From Deltaproteobacteria bacterium (GTDB lineage Bacteria; Desulfobacterota; Desulfobacteria; Desulfobacterales; Desulfatibacillaceae), in assembly GCA_016235345.1 (NCBI GenBank), contig JACRLG010000010.1:1-64000 (forward strand): a DNA stretch of 64,000 nucleotides, written 5' to 3'. Positions 1 to 8,112 of the stretch are shown here, in pieces (the first letter of the stretch is position 1; every line of letters starts with the position of its first letter). Below the pieces are notes generated by a model that was not told the DNA's origin, did not search any database, and saw only the letters and a program-made list of their open reading frames with translations. The position numbers and the translations under genes are program-made.

Positions 1-86
1 GGGCGCACGGTCCGCTACCTTGGAGTGTCTTATATCACAAACGGGGCAATCGAGTAAAGAGGATGGGGCAAGATGGAGGCAACAGC

Positions 87-449
87 TTATTTTCGCTTGA
101 AAAACCGCATGAGGCCCTTGCCTTGGGCGCCGGCCTGGGCCTGTTTTTCCAGTATGGGAAGAACTGATTCGCAATTCAGACGCACCATGGAGATCGGGGC
201 CACAAGACCCAGAAGCACGAGGATGAAACCGGTGGGGGCGCGGCGAACGAACAGGCGGCGCATCTCGAAAACCAGGGTGAACTCCTTGGCTTCGGGAAAG
301 GTGTTCAGCAATTGAGGCCAGTCAACGGAGTCAAGGGCCGGGTCAACATTTACGGTAAACTCGCGGAAGGCCACCTTGCCGTCCGACTCCACGAAGAGTA
401 CGCCGTAAACGTTTTCCACTCCCAGTATATCCTTGAAAATCTCTTTCAT
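87..449 (-). CDS. Roadblock/LC7-like small protein
   Basis: This 120-residue protein has no signal peptide. It opens with an ILGVENVYGVLFVESDGKV stretch that resembles the first helix and strand of Roadblock/LC7 (MglB-like) domains, which regulate small GTPases. The hydrophobic run around residues 75-88 (FILVLLGLVAPISM) fits the core strand and helix of that fold better than a membrane segment. It is followed by a basic tail. The next gene upstream on the same strand is a receiver-PATAN protein, and such proteins often accompany roadblock proteins. I see the fold resemblance only. The partner GTPase is not in the window, and assignment to the family is an inference. Confidence 0.55.
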   Translation of the reverse strand: MKEIFKDILGVENVYGVLFVESDGKVAFREFTVNVDPALDSVDWPQLLNTFPEAKEFTLVFEMRRLFVRRAPTGFILVLLGLVAPISMVRLNCESVLPILEKQAQAGAQGKGLMRFFKRK

Positions 450-504
450 GGCCGTCGTTTCTCAAAAAACAATGGAAGGTCCGGGAAATTTCAAAACATC
501 AGCA

Positions 505-1650
505 TCACGTTGACAGTACGTCCACCACCTTGTTCTTGGGACAGCGGGGTTTCAGTGTTACGACGGTAGTCTTGTCGCCGGGGATGAGGATGAGATCGCT
601 TTCCTTTTCGCTGTCGATATAACAGATTCGGAGTTTGCCGGCGGCGAACAGGTTTCCTATGCTTTCGGCCAGGCTCACGAACTCATCCCATCTGCCGTCG
701 TGGATAATGTCCTGAAGCCCGCACTTGTCGCCCAGCTCGCGGTCCAGCTTGTTGCGAACGAAATTTAAGGTGCTGATGGGTTCGACCTTGGCTTCGGCCT
801 CGGCTGCAGGAGTGGGCGGGGCCACCAGATCATCATCGGAAAGGTCTTCAAAACTGCCGAGACTGGCGTCTTCACCGGCTTCGAGGTCGCTGTCGGTGAG
901 GTCCTCCTCGTAGCCGCCCAGTTCCTCCTCCTGGTGGGCCTCGGCTTTTTTGGGCTTGCTTTCCTTGCCGCCTTCGTCCCGGCGGCGCATGGCCTCCAGA
1001 AGGACTGCCTGGGCGTTCATGAAAATTTTGGGTTCCTTGGGCGGGCAGCCATTCTGTATTGAAAGGCTTACAGCGTCCCAGGAGAAAATGATGTACGCCG
1101 CCTCAGGCCCCGAAAGGTCCCTCACCCTTGCGTCCAGAAGCTCGCCCTGGCGGAAAAAGAGCACCCCCAGGGAATTGGACGGCTCGTCCTCCATGCGGAT
1201 CACGCAGGAGCGCTCCTCCATCTCGATCATCTGGAGAAACATGCCGGGGCTGACTCCGCGCAGGGTTCCTGCGTCGCCCTCCTTGCGTATGGCTGCGCTG
1301 ATCTTGCGCCCCAGGTCGGTGAAGTTGAGCGGCTTTTCCAGAAAGGCGGCTGCGCCTTGTTTTTCAGCGAGTTTTTGTATATCGGCGGTTGCGGACTTGG
1401 AAGTCACGACGACGGTGATTTCGGGGTGGGCAACGGATACGTGGTCCAGCACGGAAAGGCCCAAGCCGCTTTCGGCGTTTTCGATGTTCACGACCAACAC
1501 CGAAACTGGCTTTTTTGCCAACTCCTGCCTGGCGTCGGCGTCATCCGTGGCGATCAGGACGCTGAACGTCTCGCCGAATGGCTCCAGCTTTTCAAGGGCC
1601 GTGGTAAGAAAGGCTTCGTCTTCGTCAACGATCAGAACGTCGCGTACCAT
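505..1650 (-). CDS. Receiver-like protein with PATAN (DUF4388-type) domain; acceptor Asp apparently missing
   Basis: The likely start is the ATG at 1650 (381 aa), which begins MVRDVLIVDEDEAF. A TTG at 1713 would add 21 residues without receiver homology. Residues 1-120 look like a CheY receiver: an acidic pocket (DEDE), a conserved Thr (VVVTSKS) and a Lys (FLEKPLN). The strand that should end in the phosphorylated Asp reads VLVVNIENAESG, so Asn sits at the acceptor position. A PATAN-like segment follows (GVSPGMFLQMIEMEERSCVIRM ... GVLFFRQGELLDARV). Next is an acidic low-complexity linker, and the C-terminal domain ends in strands resembling a roadblock partner protein. It probably works as a phosphorylation-independent scaffold with the roadblock-like gene downstream. 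The function is inferred. Confidence 0.7.
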   Translation of the reverse strand: MVRDVLIVDEDEAFLTTALEKLEPFGETFSVLIATDDADARQELAKKPVSVLVVNIENAESGLGLSVLDHVSVAHPEITVVVTSKSATADIQKLAEKQGAAAFLEKPLNFTDLGRKISAAIRKEGDAGTLRGVSPGMFLQMIEMEERSCVIRMEDEPSNSLGVLFFRQGELLDARVRDLSGPEAAYIIFSWDAVSLSIQNGCPPKEPKIFMNAQAVLLEAMRRRDEGGKESKPKKAEAHQEEELGGYEEDLTDSDLEAGEDASLGSFEDLSDDDLVAPPTPAAEAEAKVEPISTLNFVRNKLDRELGDKCGLQDIIHDGRWDEFVSLAESIGNLFAAGKLRICYIDSEKESDLILIPGDKTTVVTLKPRCPKNKVVDVLST

Positions 1651-1898
1651 CTGTTTTTCCGTGATGGGGGTTTCCGCGCCCTTTTGATGGTGGGCAGATC
1701 CCTTTTTCCCCAATCTACCTGTTCAAAGCCGATTTGTCAAAGGCAACAAAAGGGGAAGATGCAATTGACACAATAAGAACAGGCTGGAAAAGGGCTTTTT
1801 CCGAACCGGGCCGTTAAACACGGTCCGCCGCTCTATCGATTTGACGCCGACCCTCCCAGGGAAGGTCCGAGCCATTAGGACCGGGCATCAGGGACTCC

Positions 1899-1941
1899 AA
1901 AAACAAGGCCGTCCGGCGGGAAAACCCGGCCGGACGACCTT
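1899..1941 (-). terminator. Rho-independent terminator
   Basis: The arms at 1905-1920 and 1926-1941 form a near-perfect GC-rich stem with a short A-rich loop. On the minus strand the stem is followed by a T-rich run (CCTTGTTTTTGG). It lies about 50 bp beyond the stop codon of the zinc-ribbon/Cache/HAMP gene. Confidence 0.8.
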
Positions 1942-1947
1942 TATTCG

Positions 1948-1980
1948 CGAAACGGGCTTGGATGTGCAAAGCCCGTTTCG
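1948..1980 (-). other. Perfect 12-bp hairpin just after a stop codon
   Basis: CGAAACGGGCTT (1948-1959) pairs perfectly with AAGCCCGTTTCG (1969-1980) around a 9-nt loop. It lies between the stop codon at 1991 and the terminator at 1899-1941, so the transcript would end in two consecutive hairpins. It may stabilise the 3' end of the mRNA. Confidence 0.6.
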
Positions 1981-1990
1981 TTTGCCTCGC

Positions 1991-3136
1991 TTACCTGTTT
2001 CTGCGGCGCTTCAGGCGGTCTATGGAAAGGCGTATGCTTTCCTGCATACGTATAATGGCGTTGGCCAAGTCTCCGATTTCGTCGTCGGACTTCACCGTAA
2101 TCTGGGTTTCCATTTCGCCCGTGCTGATCCTGTCGGCGGCGTCGGTGAGGGCCTTCAACTTGCCGGTTATCACCGCGCCGTAGTAGGCGACTATTCCGCC
2201 TATGGCCAGTATGGTGATGAACAGGAAGATCAGAATGGCCCACCGGGTGCTGGACACCACGTTTTCGGTCCTGGTTTGGAGGCGCTTGACATCGCGGGTG
2301 AACTCGACGATGGGCGTTACGACCATGACTGCGTACTGACCGCCCTCAAGGCCTTCCACCGGCGTGCAGACCATGAAATTTTCGTGGATGTTGCCGTCCT
2401 TGTCCGTCCACGAATAGGAGCCGCGCGCAGACTTTCCTGTCGCCACAGCCGAAACGATCTTCCAGTAGTCGTCGAATCCCGCGCCCAGCAACTTTTTCAT
2501 CTCGGCGGCAAGATCGACGCCGACCAAATCGGGATCGACATGCGCCCACATGCGCCATACGTTGCCTGCATCCGGCAGGGCGTAAAGACAGGTGAAGCCG
2601 GTAAGGCCGACCTTCTGAACGGCCAGGAGCTTGAACTCGTGCTCCTTTTCGTTGAAGTCCTCCTTTTTCACGAACTGGTGGTCGGCAAGGTAACGACGCA
2701 CCTGTATGGCCGCCTGCCTGCTGTACTGGGCCATGAGCTCGCCGGAGATACGGGTCACCATGTCGGTACTGGTGTTTTTGACTATGCTGACCATGCGATT
2801 CAACTGCCAAACGTAAAAAATGCCCGCAACGGTCATGAGCACCAGGGGAACGGCAAGAAACAGCACGGCCATCTTGCCCCTGAGCCCCATGCGGCGTCCC
2901 ATTCCCGCGCTTGGCCTGCTTTCGTCCATGCCGGGGGACGGAGCGGGCGCCGCCTCCGGCGCAATATCCGGGGCCGACGCGGCAGCAGCAGGAGCATCGG
3001 AAGCCTCGGTCTGAATGAGATTGCCGCAGGAAGTGCAGAGCGTTATGCCGCCGCTTTCCGCGAGCGCATCAGCATCAATGGTGTTGGTTGTTCCGCACGC
3101 CTGGCAAGCGACCTTTAAGGTTTTGCTCTCAGCCAT
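1991..3136 (-). CDS. Zinc-ribbon / Cache / HAMP membrane protein without output domain
   Basis: This 381-residue protein begins with a cytoplasmic zinc ribbon (CQACGTTN near residue 11 and CTSCGNLI near residue 35). An Ala/Pro-rich linker follows. There are two membrane helices, around residues 90-112 and 300-322, which enclose a roughly 190-residue periplasmic region that looks like a Cache sensor. A HAMP linker (ALTDAADRISTGEMETQITV) follows, then about 35 residues with no methyl-accepting, kinase or cyclase domain. It resembles a chemoreceptor cut off after HAMP. The N-terminal zinc ribbon may therefore be the signalling or docking part. It belongs to the signalling group at 0-4 kb. The ligand is unknown. 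Confidence 0.75.
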   Translation of the reverse strand: MAESKTLKVACQACGTTNTIDADALAESGGITLCTSCGNLIQTEASDAPAAAASAPDIAPEAAPAPSPGMDESRPSAGMGRRMGLRGKMAVLFLAVPLVLMTVAGIFYVWQLNRMVSIVKNTSTDMVTRISGELMAQYSRQAAIQVRRYLADHQFVKKEDFNEKEHEFKLLAVQKVGLTGFTCLYALPDAGNVWRMWAHVDPDLVGVDLAAEMKKLLGAGFDDYWKIVSAVATGKSARGSYSWTDKDGNIHENFMVCTPVEGLEGGQYAVMVVTPIVEFTRDVKRLQTRTENVVSSTRWAILIFLFITILAIGGIVAYYGAVITGKLKALTDAADRISTGEMETQITVKSDDEIGDLANAIIRMQESIRLSIDRLKRRRNR

Positions 3137-3244
3137 GTCCGAACCCCTTCCCGTAAATGGTTTGAGACGGTTTGCCTGTCCGTCGGTTTTTCGATGATCC
3201 TAAAATAATTCAGGCAGCCCTTGGGCTTCGCCCAGGCGGCAAAA

Positions 3245-3718
3245 TCAGAGATAGCCCTTCTGGCGGATGCGGTTGACCATGTTCTGGCGGAACGTGTTTC
3301 GCCGGTCATCGCGCTGGATTTCCTGGGATATGTAATCGATGAGCTCGGCGGCCTGGTCAGCCGGGAAATTGTCCAGGCTGTGCCCCAGATCGGCAATGGC
3401 GTCTTCTATGACCACCTCGGCGATGGGGCCGATGGCCAGGGCGAGCTCCTTTTCCAGGGCTTCGAGGAAATCGGCCTCAATAACCTTCACCTGCTTCTTG
3501 ACCGGCAAAACGATCTTGAGCTGAAGAAGCTTGGCGATGATCCTTCGCATCGCCTCAAGGGAGATGCCGGTTTTTTCGGCTATGGTTCCCACGTTCTTGG
3601 AACCGTCCAGTTCAACCAGCACTCCGATCATCTGGCCGTCAAGGGAATATTCTCCCAGGCCGCCAGTCATGACCCTTTTAAAAATCATACGGGAGAAGTC
3701 ACCCGACAAGTCATCCAT
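3245..3718 (-). CDS. Conserved hypothetical, winged-helix-like N-terminus
   Basis: I start this at the ATG at 3718 (157 aa), which has GAGG 8 bp upstream. A start at 3820 would add 34 poorly conserved residues. Residues 15-65 (YSLDGQMIGVLVELDGSKNV, then a helix-turn-helix-like TIAEKTGISLEAMRRI) look like a winged helix. The remaining part is helical and acidic and ends with basic residues. Similar small proteins occur beside roadblock and PATAN genes, so a signalling-adaptor role in the same group is plausible. I do not recognise a named family with certainty. Confidence 0.6.
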   Translation of the reverse strand: MDDLSGDFSRMIFKRVMTGGLGEYSLDGQMIGVLVELDGSKNVGTIAEKTGISLEAMRRIIAKLLQLKIVLPVKKQVKVIEADFLEALEKELALAIGPIAEVVIEDAIADLGHSLDNFPADQAAELIDYISQEIQRDDRRNTFRQNMVNRIRQKGYL

Positions 3719-3969
3719 AATCAATTCCTCATACCCGCCTTGATGACCCGGAAAAAGGCCTGTTTTCAACCGGCTGGGAAAAGCCCCTGATATCCGGGGC
3801 GTAAAAGCTCCGTTGTTCAACCGGTTTGATTAAGCCTCACAGGACTTTTAAGGGTTCACCATATTTGATGAGTCCGAGCGAATGCCTTAAAGACGACCAA
3901 CAAAGGCAAATATCCGCTTGCGCTGCCGGGCGAACGTCCGATAAAAGGCCGCCCGCCCGCATTTTTTGG

Positions 3970-5391
3970 CTATTCCTCGATGACCAGGGGGTCCAGGCTC
4001 ACCGGGTTTTCCTCACGTGTCTGGATTACCTTCAGGCCGGGGACTTCGGACACAAGCTCGAAGAAGTCCCATTCACTCTTGGCCTTCTTGGGATTTTTAC
4101 CGCGTATGATGTAAACCGAGCTGATGCACTGGTGATCCCAGTTGCGCCATTGCTCCTCGCCCTTCAGAAGGGTGAACTTGTGGCCCTTGCCGCCTTCCTG
4201 GGCTCCTTCAAGGGCGTGGATTATCTTGTCGTCCGCAAAGGGGTCCTGGGCTCTTTTCACCGCTTCGGCCCACTGGTTTATCGCAACCCAGGCGCAGGCC
4301 GCCGAAACTCCGGGCGGACGGTTGTACTTGGCGCGGAAGGCCTCGACGAATTTCTTGGTTCCGGCGAAGGTGTCCTCAAGGGTCCAATCCCAAATCGCGG
4401 TGGAAATTACGCCCCTGAAGGCTTTTGCGCCGACTTCGTGGGCCATGTACATATCGACGATGGGCACCACGATCTGCATCTTGCTGTCGAGGCCCATTTC
4501 ATCGGCCTGTTTCAGAGCGGCCACCTGATCGGCTCCGAAAAGCACCAGGACCAGTATGTCCGGATCAAGCTTCTTGGCCTGCTTGAGCTGCTCGGTATAA
4601 TCCTTGGTTCCAAGGGGAACCGGGATTGCGTCGTAGGTGTCTGCGCCCTTGATTTCCAGGAACCTGCGCATGGACTCCTCGACCGAGTGACCCCAATTGT
4701 AGTCGGCTGTAATGTAAACATAACTCGAGCTCTTGCCGAATTCTTCCACGAGGTAGGGGGCCAGCGCATTGGCTGACATCCAGGCGTTAAGGAACCACCG
4801 GAAGGTATGGCGGCGGGCGGTCTGGACGGTGAAGCCGGCGGGCGTGACTGTGTGCCCGGTAGTGTCATTGGCGTGGGTGAGGCCGGTCATGAAAACAACG
4901 CCCTGCTTCTGGCATTCGTCGGCTATGGCCACCGCCTCGGCGGAACTGGAACCGCCGGAGATCATGCATGCGTTATGCTCCCAGATCATCTTGAGGGTGT
5001 TCTGCTGGGCGAGCTGGGGGTTGTTCTCGGTGTCCATTATGACGGCCTTGACCTTTTTTCCCAGAAGCCCGCCGCCCTTGTTGATCATGTCAACGGCCAG
5101 CTCGTAGGCCTTTTTCTGGTCCTCCCCCTGCTCCTTGTAGGGGCCTTTCAGGGGGATGTTGAGGCCGATGACTATTTCATCGGTTTCAGCAGCAATGTCG
5201 GCTGCCACAGGCGTTTCCGCGACCGGCTCGGCTCCGGCGGGCAGGACCAGCGCAGGATCAGCCTCAGCCGCAATGGCGGGCTCGGACGCGGGAAGCGCGT
5301 CTTCTGAAACACCCCGGGCCGGGGCGAAAAGGATGTAGCCCGAAACGGCCAGTAAAATCAGAATTACCGCCTTGGTGGCCACGGACTTCAT
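3970..5391 (-). CDS. Branched-chain amino acid type ABC substrate-binding protein
   Basis: The ATG at 5391 (473 aa) has an excellent ribosome binding site (GGGAGG). It is followed by an uncleaved-anchor or signal segment (residues 5-27, ATKAVILILLAVSGYILFAP) and an Ala/Glu-rich linker of about 45 residues. The body is a type I periplasmic binding protein of the LivK family: IVIGLNIPLKGPYKEQGEDQ opens lobe 1, with GGSSSAEAVAIADECQKQGV and YVYITADYNWGHSVEESMR further on. No permease or ATPase gene lies nearby. It may therefore feed a distant transporter or act as a sensor partner. The ligand cannot be told from sequence. Confidence 0.85.
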   Translation of the reverse strand: MKSVATKAVILILLAVSGYILFAPARGVSEDALPASEPAIAAEADPALVLPAGAEPVAETPVAADIAAETDEIVIGLNIPLKGPYKEQGEDQKKAYELAVDMINKGGGLLGKKVKAVIMDTENNPQLAQQNTLKMIWEHNACMISGGSSSAEAVAIADECQKQGVVFMTGLTHANDTTGHTVTPAGFTVQTARRHTFRWFLNAWMSANALAPYLVEEFGKSSSYVYITADYNWGHSVEESMRRFLEIKGADTYDAIPVPLGTKDYTEQLKQAKKLDPDILVLVLFGADQVAALKQADEMGLDSKMQIVVPIVDMYMAHEVGAKAFRGVISTAIWDWTLEDTFAGTKKFVEAFRAKYNRPPGVSAACAWVAINQWAEAVKRAQDPFADDKIIHALEGAQEGGKGHKFTLLKGEEQWRNWDHQCISSVYIIRGKNPKKAKSEWDFFELVSEVPGLKVIQTREENPVSLDPLVIEE

Positions 5392-5569
5392 TTTGGCACC
5401 TCCCTCGAAGGTTGCGGATTGGATGCGTGACGGCTTGGTCGGGCTGGCTCCGCGCCCGCTCTGGGACGACCGAAAACCTTGCCCGTCACAAGCCCTTATG
5501 AACGAGGCATGGAAACTGGCACAGCGCGGATCGGACAAAAGTTACCGCATGGAATAATCTTTGACCAAA

Positions 5570-5598
5570 TGGCTATTAAAAAACGTTCGTCTTGTCAA
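5570..5598 (-). promoter_or_regulatory. Sigma-70 type promoter for the substrate-binding protein
   Basis: On the minus strand a perfect TTGACA (5593-5598) is separated by 17 bp from TAGCCA (5570-5575). It lies about 180 bp upstream of the ATG at 5391. The -10 is a moderate match. Confidence 0.5.
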
Positions 5599-5632
5599 GG
5601 CGTTATTTTTACACAACTTTAAGGAAACGTCT

Positions 5633-7951
5633 CTATTTTTCCACAATCCGCCCCCTTTTTTCAAGACTTTCGAGCGCCCCGTCGACCCAGGCCATAACTT
5701 TTTTCACCTGTTCGGAAGCGCCCCTGATTTTCGCAATACTAAGAAATCCTTCCCTTTTTGTCTTGATTTCCATGAGAATGGCGGCGTCTATGGGCTCACC
5801 CACCCGGCCCACGCCCCTCACCACCACCTGCAGGAGGTGGAAAAGCCAAGCCATCTGATCCGGCCTTTCAACCATTCCATAAATGGCCGAGTCCGGGTTT
5901 CCGTATTCCCAGAGGGCGCTGCGGAGAACCGTCCGGGCAGCAGCCCCGCCCACCAGGGAAAAAAAGATGTAGGCCTCCCTTTCAAGCGTTAGAAGGTAGC
6001 CCAAGGGCATGGAATCGTGCCAGGTGTAAGGGTTCAAGGCCGCCGAAAGCTCCTTGTGGACGGAGCGGGTCTTGATGAAAAGATCGTCCATCCTGTCATC
6101 CAGAAAGCCTGCCGCAAAATCGGCGCTAGGCCTGTCCAGGCCGTCCTTCACCCGCAGGACCTCTTCCGGGGTCATGCGGATTTCCTTCAAAAGCTCCTTG
6201 TTGAACTTGCGCACCAGGATATTGGCCAGTATGAGGGCGTTGCGGTCGGAAAAATAGACCTTCTGGCCATCGGCGAGATATCCTTCCAGCAGAACCTTCA
6301 GGGCGTCTTCGGGATTTCTGATGCGATTGGCCAAAAGGGCCAGGGCGTTCAGAAGGGCGATGCGGTCCTCTTTGGCCACGTGCTCCTTCAGGTAATACCA
6401 CAGGAAACCGAAGACCTTTTTTTCATGGCGGCAAAATGCCGGAATGCTTCTTTCAAAGGCCTGGCGCAGAAAATGGCCGTCGGAATCGAAGCTGCCGGTC
6501 AGAAGCCCAACCAGTTCGGTGGCGTCCGTCACGCTGACTCCGAAATCCCTCGCAACAACCTCGTAATCCTTGTCATCGAAAACATCCGCGTGCCTCAAAA
6601 GGCTCTTCATTTTCCGGTTGGTGGCGCTCCTTTGCCTGAAAAACAGGACAAGATCGATAAGGCTCCGGTTGACGCACCTCTTTTCCTCGGCACAATCTTC
6701 CGCCCGGCCCGCAACGAACTCGCCTTCAACGGAAAGCATGTCGTAGACCTCGTCGGGCGTGTTCGCCAGGAACCGTTCCGCGATGGCCAGTATCCGGTCG
6801 TTGAAATCGTGGGGAAGGATGTCGGATGTGGCCGGGTTTTCCTCGGCCTCGGAAAATGCGATGGCGGAAGCGTCCAAAAGTTCGGAGAACAGGCCCAGGC
6901 GGTCCGCGAGCTGCCAGGAACTGTCGGCTCCGCCACCTCCTGCGGCCAGGCATCCGAGTATGCGGGCGGACTTGAACGAGGACGGCCCGAAATGGCGCGA
7001 CACCAGCCGGGCCGCAGCCGCCTTGTATATCCCAAGGTTTTCCGAATCATCAAAGGCCAGGAGCCACCGGACGTGGTTGACTTCGAGGGCCGGCCTTTTC
7101 AAAGCGCCCGTAATCTTTCTGAACGCGAAAACGGCCTCGTAGAGGCTGGTGAAATTGAGAAGGGGATCCCTGGCCCCCGCCCTTTTCATCATTTCCGAAA
7201 GTCGGTTCACAAGGACCTGGACCTCTCCCCTTCTGAGGCCGTTTGCAACTGCGAGAAGGGTGAAATTGGGGTCCGGTCTTCTGTACTCGTCGTTGATAAC
7301 CATGGGCGTGAGAGCGCCAGGGGCTGGGTCCGGCCCCGTGCCGGCGTGGCGGGCAATGGCCGCGAAACAGGCGCACAGGGCCCCGCCCGACACCTTCAGC
7401 CCGTAAGGATCGTCGGGCGTCCCCCTGGTTTCCTCGCCAAGGTTTAAAACGAGGCTGGTTATGCCTGAGCCAAAAAGGACGATGGCGGCTTTTTCGAATT
7501 CGGACGCAAGGGCCGGAGCCGTAGGGCCCAGGCGCTCTTCCAGGACCTTGACGCTTTCTGCGTCCAGGAAAAGCCTGTTCCAGGAAAGCACGTAATCGGT
7601 GTTCTGCGAGGCCGGGCCCGCCTTGGCGATCCCACGCCCACGGTGGCGTATGACCAAGCGTCCGCCCGGAAGGCCGTTTTCCGAAAGGCTTTGAATCAGG
7701 CCGGCTATCCTTGTGCAGGTCTCAAGCACGGCGTCGGGGTCGTTGGAGCAGGCCCGCCGCATGTAGAGGGCCAGGGTGCTGAACAGCCGGACAAGGGTGA
7801 GCCGCTGGGGGTCCAGGCGACCCTCCTGCTCGTGCAGGGTTTCTATGAGACCCGGAATGGAGGAGGATGCGGCCGGGGAGCCTGTTTCAATCTCTCCCAG
7901 GTCTTCGAAAAGCGAGTTGATTTTGTCTTCGTAGTTGTCCGAAAAATCCAT
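5633..7951 (-). CDS. Large soluble protein of unknown function
   Basis: I prefer the ATG at 7951 (772 aa) because AGGGGG stands 4-9 bp upstream. A GTG at 7999 or ATG at 7975 is possible. There is no signal peptide or convincing membrane helix. The N-terminal part is helical (DNYEDKINSLFEDLGEIETG). A mixed segment around residues 100-190 has a compact beta-rich patch (LVIRHRGRGI, IVLFGSGITSLVLNLGEE). The rest is a long alpha-helical, repeat-like region. No nucleotide-binding, metal or catalytic motif stands out. The next gene upstream is a GAF histidine kinase about 160 bp away on the same strand. I do not recognise the family. Confidence 0.75.
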   Translation of the reverse strand: MDFSDNYEDKINSLFEDLGEIETGSPAASSSIPGLIETLHEQEGRLDPQRLTLVRLFSTLALYMRRACSNDPDAVLETCTRIAGLIQSLSENGLPGGRLVIRHRGRGIAKAGPASQNTDYVLSWNRLFLDAESVKVLEERLGPTAPALASEFEKAAIVLFGSGITSLVLNLGEETRGTPDDPYGLKVSGGALCACFAAIARHAGTGPDPAPGALTPMVINDEYRRPDPNFTLLAVANGLRRGEVQVLVNRLSEMMKRAGARDPLLNFTSLYEAVFAFRKITGALKRPALEVNHVRWLLAFDDSENLGIYKAAAARLVSRHFGPSSFKSARILGCLAAGGGGADSSWQLADRLGLFSELLDASAIAFSEAEENPATSDILPHDFNDRILAIAERFLANTPDEVYDMLSVEGEFVAGRAEDCAEEKRCVNRSLIDLVLFFRQRSATNRKMKSLLRHADVFDDKDYEVVARDFGVSVTDATELVGLLTGSFDSDGHFLRQAFERSIPAFCRHEKKVFGFLWYYLKEHVAKEDRIALLNALALLANRIRNPEDALKVLLEGYLADGQKVYFSDRNALILANILVRKFNKELLKEIRMTPEEVLRVKDGLDRPSADFAAGFLDDRMDDLFIKTRSVHKELSAALNPYTWHDSMPLGYLLTLEREAYIFFSLVGGAAARTVLRSALWEYGNPDSAIYGMVERPDQMAWLFHLLQVVVRGVGRVGEPIDAAILMEIKTKREGFLSIAKIRGASEQVKKVMAWVDGALESLEKRGRIVEK

Positions 7952-8112
7952 CGCGCCCCCTGTGACGGCTTTCATAACTTCTTTATGAAAGTTTACCACG
8001 TAGCTGCGCCAAATGCAAGAAATCCCTTGGCATTTTCAGGGCGAGGACATTTGGACTCCGACAGCGGACGACTTGGGAACTCGGGCGGACCGGGGGCCTC
8101 GTAATCGCTGCT

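Noticed and set aside
1841-3118. 425-codon open frame on the plus strand
   Set aside because: It is antisense to the zinc-ribbon/Cache/HAMP gene, whose domains are clear, and runs through the terminator region.
6017-7447. 476-codon open frame on the plus strand
   Set aside because: It is antisense to the 772-residue gene and has no family motif or ribosome binding site. Arg/Gly-rich composition marks it as a shadow.
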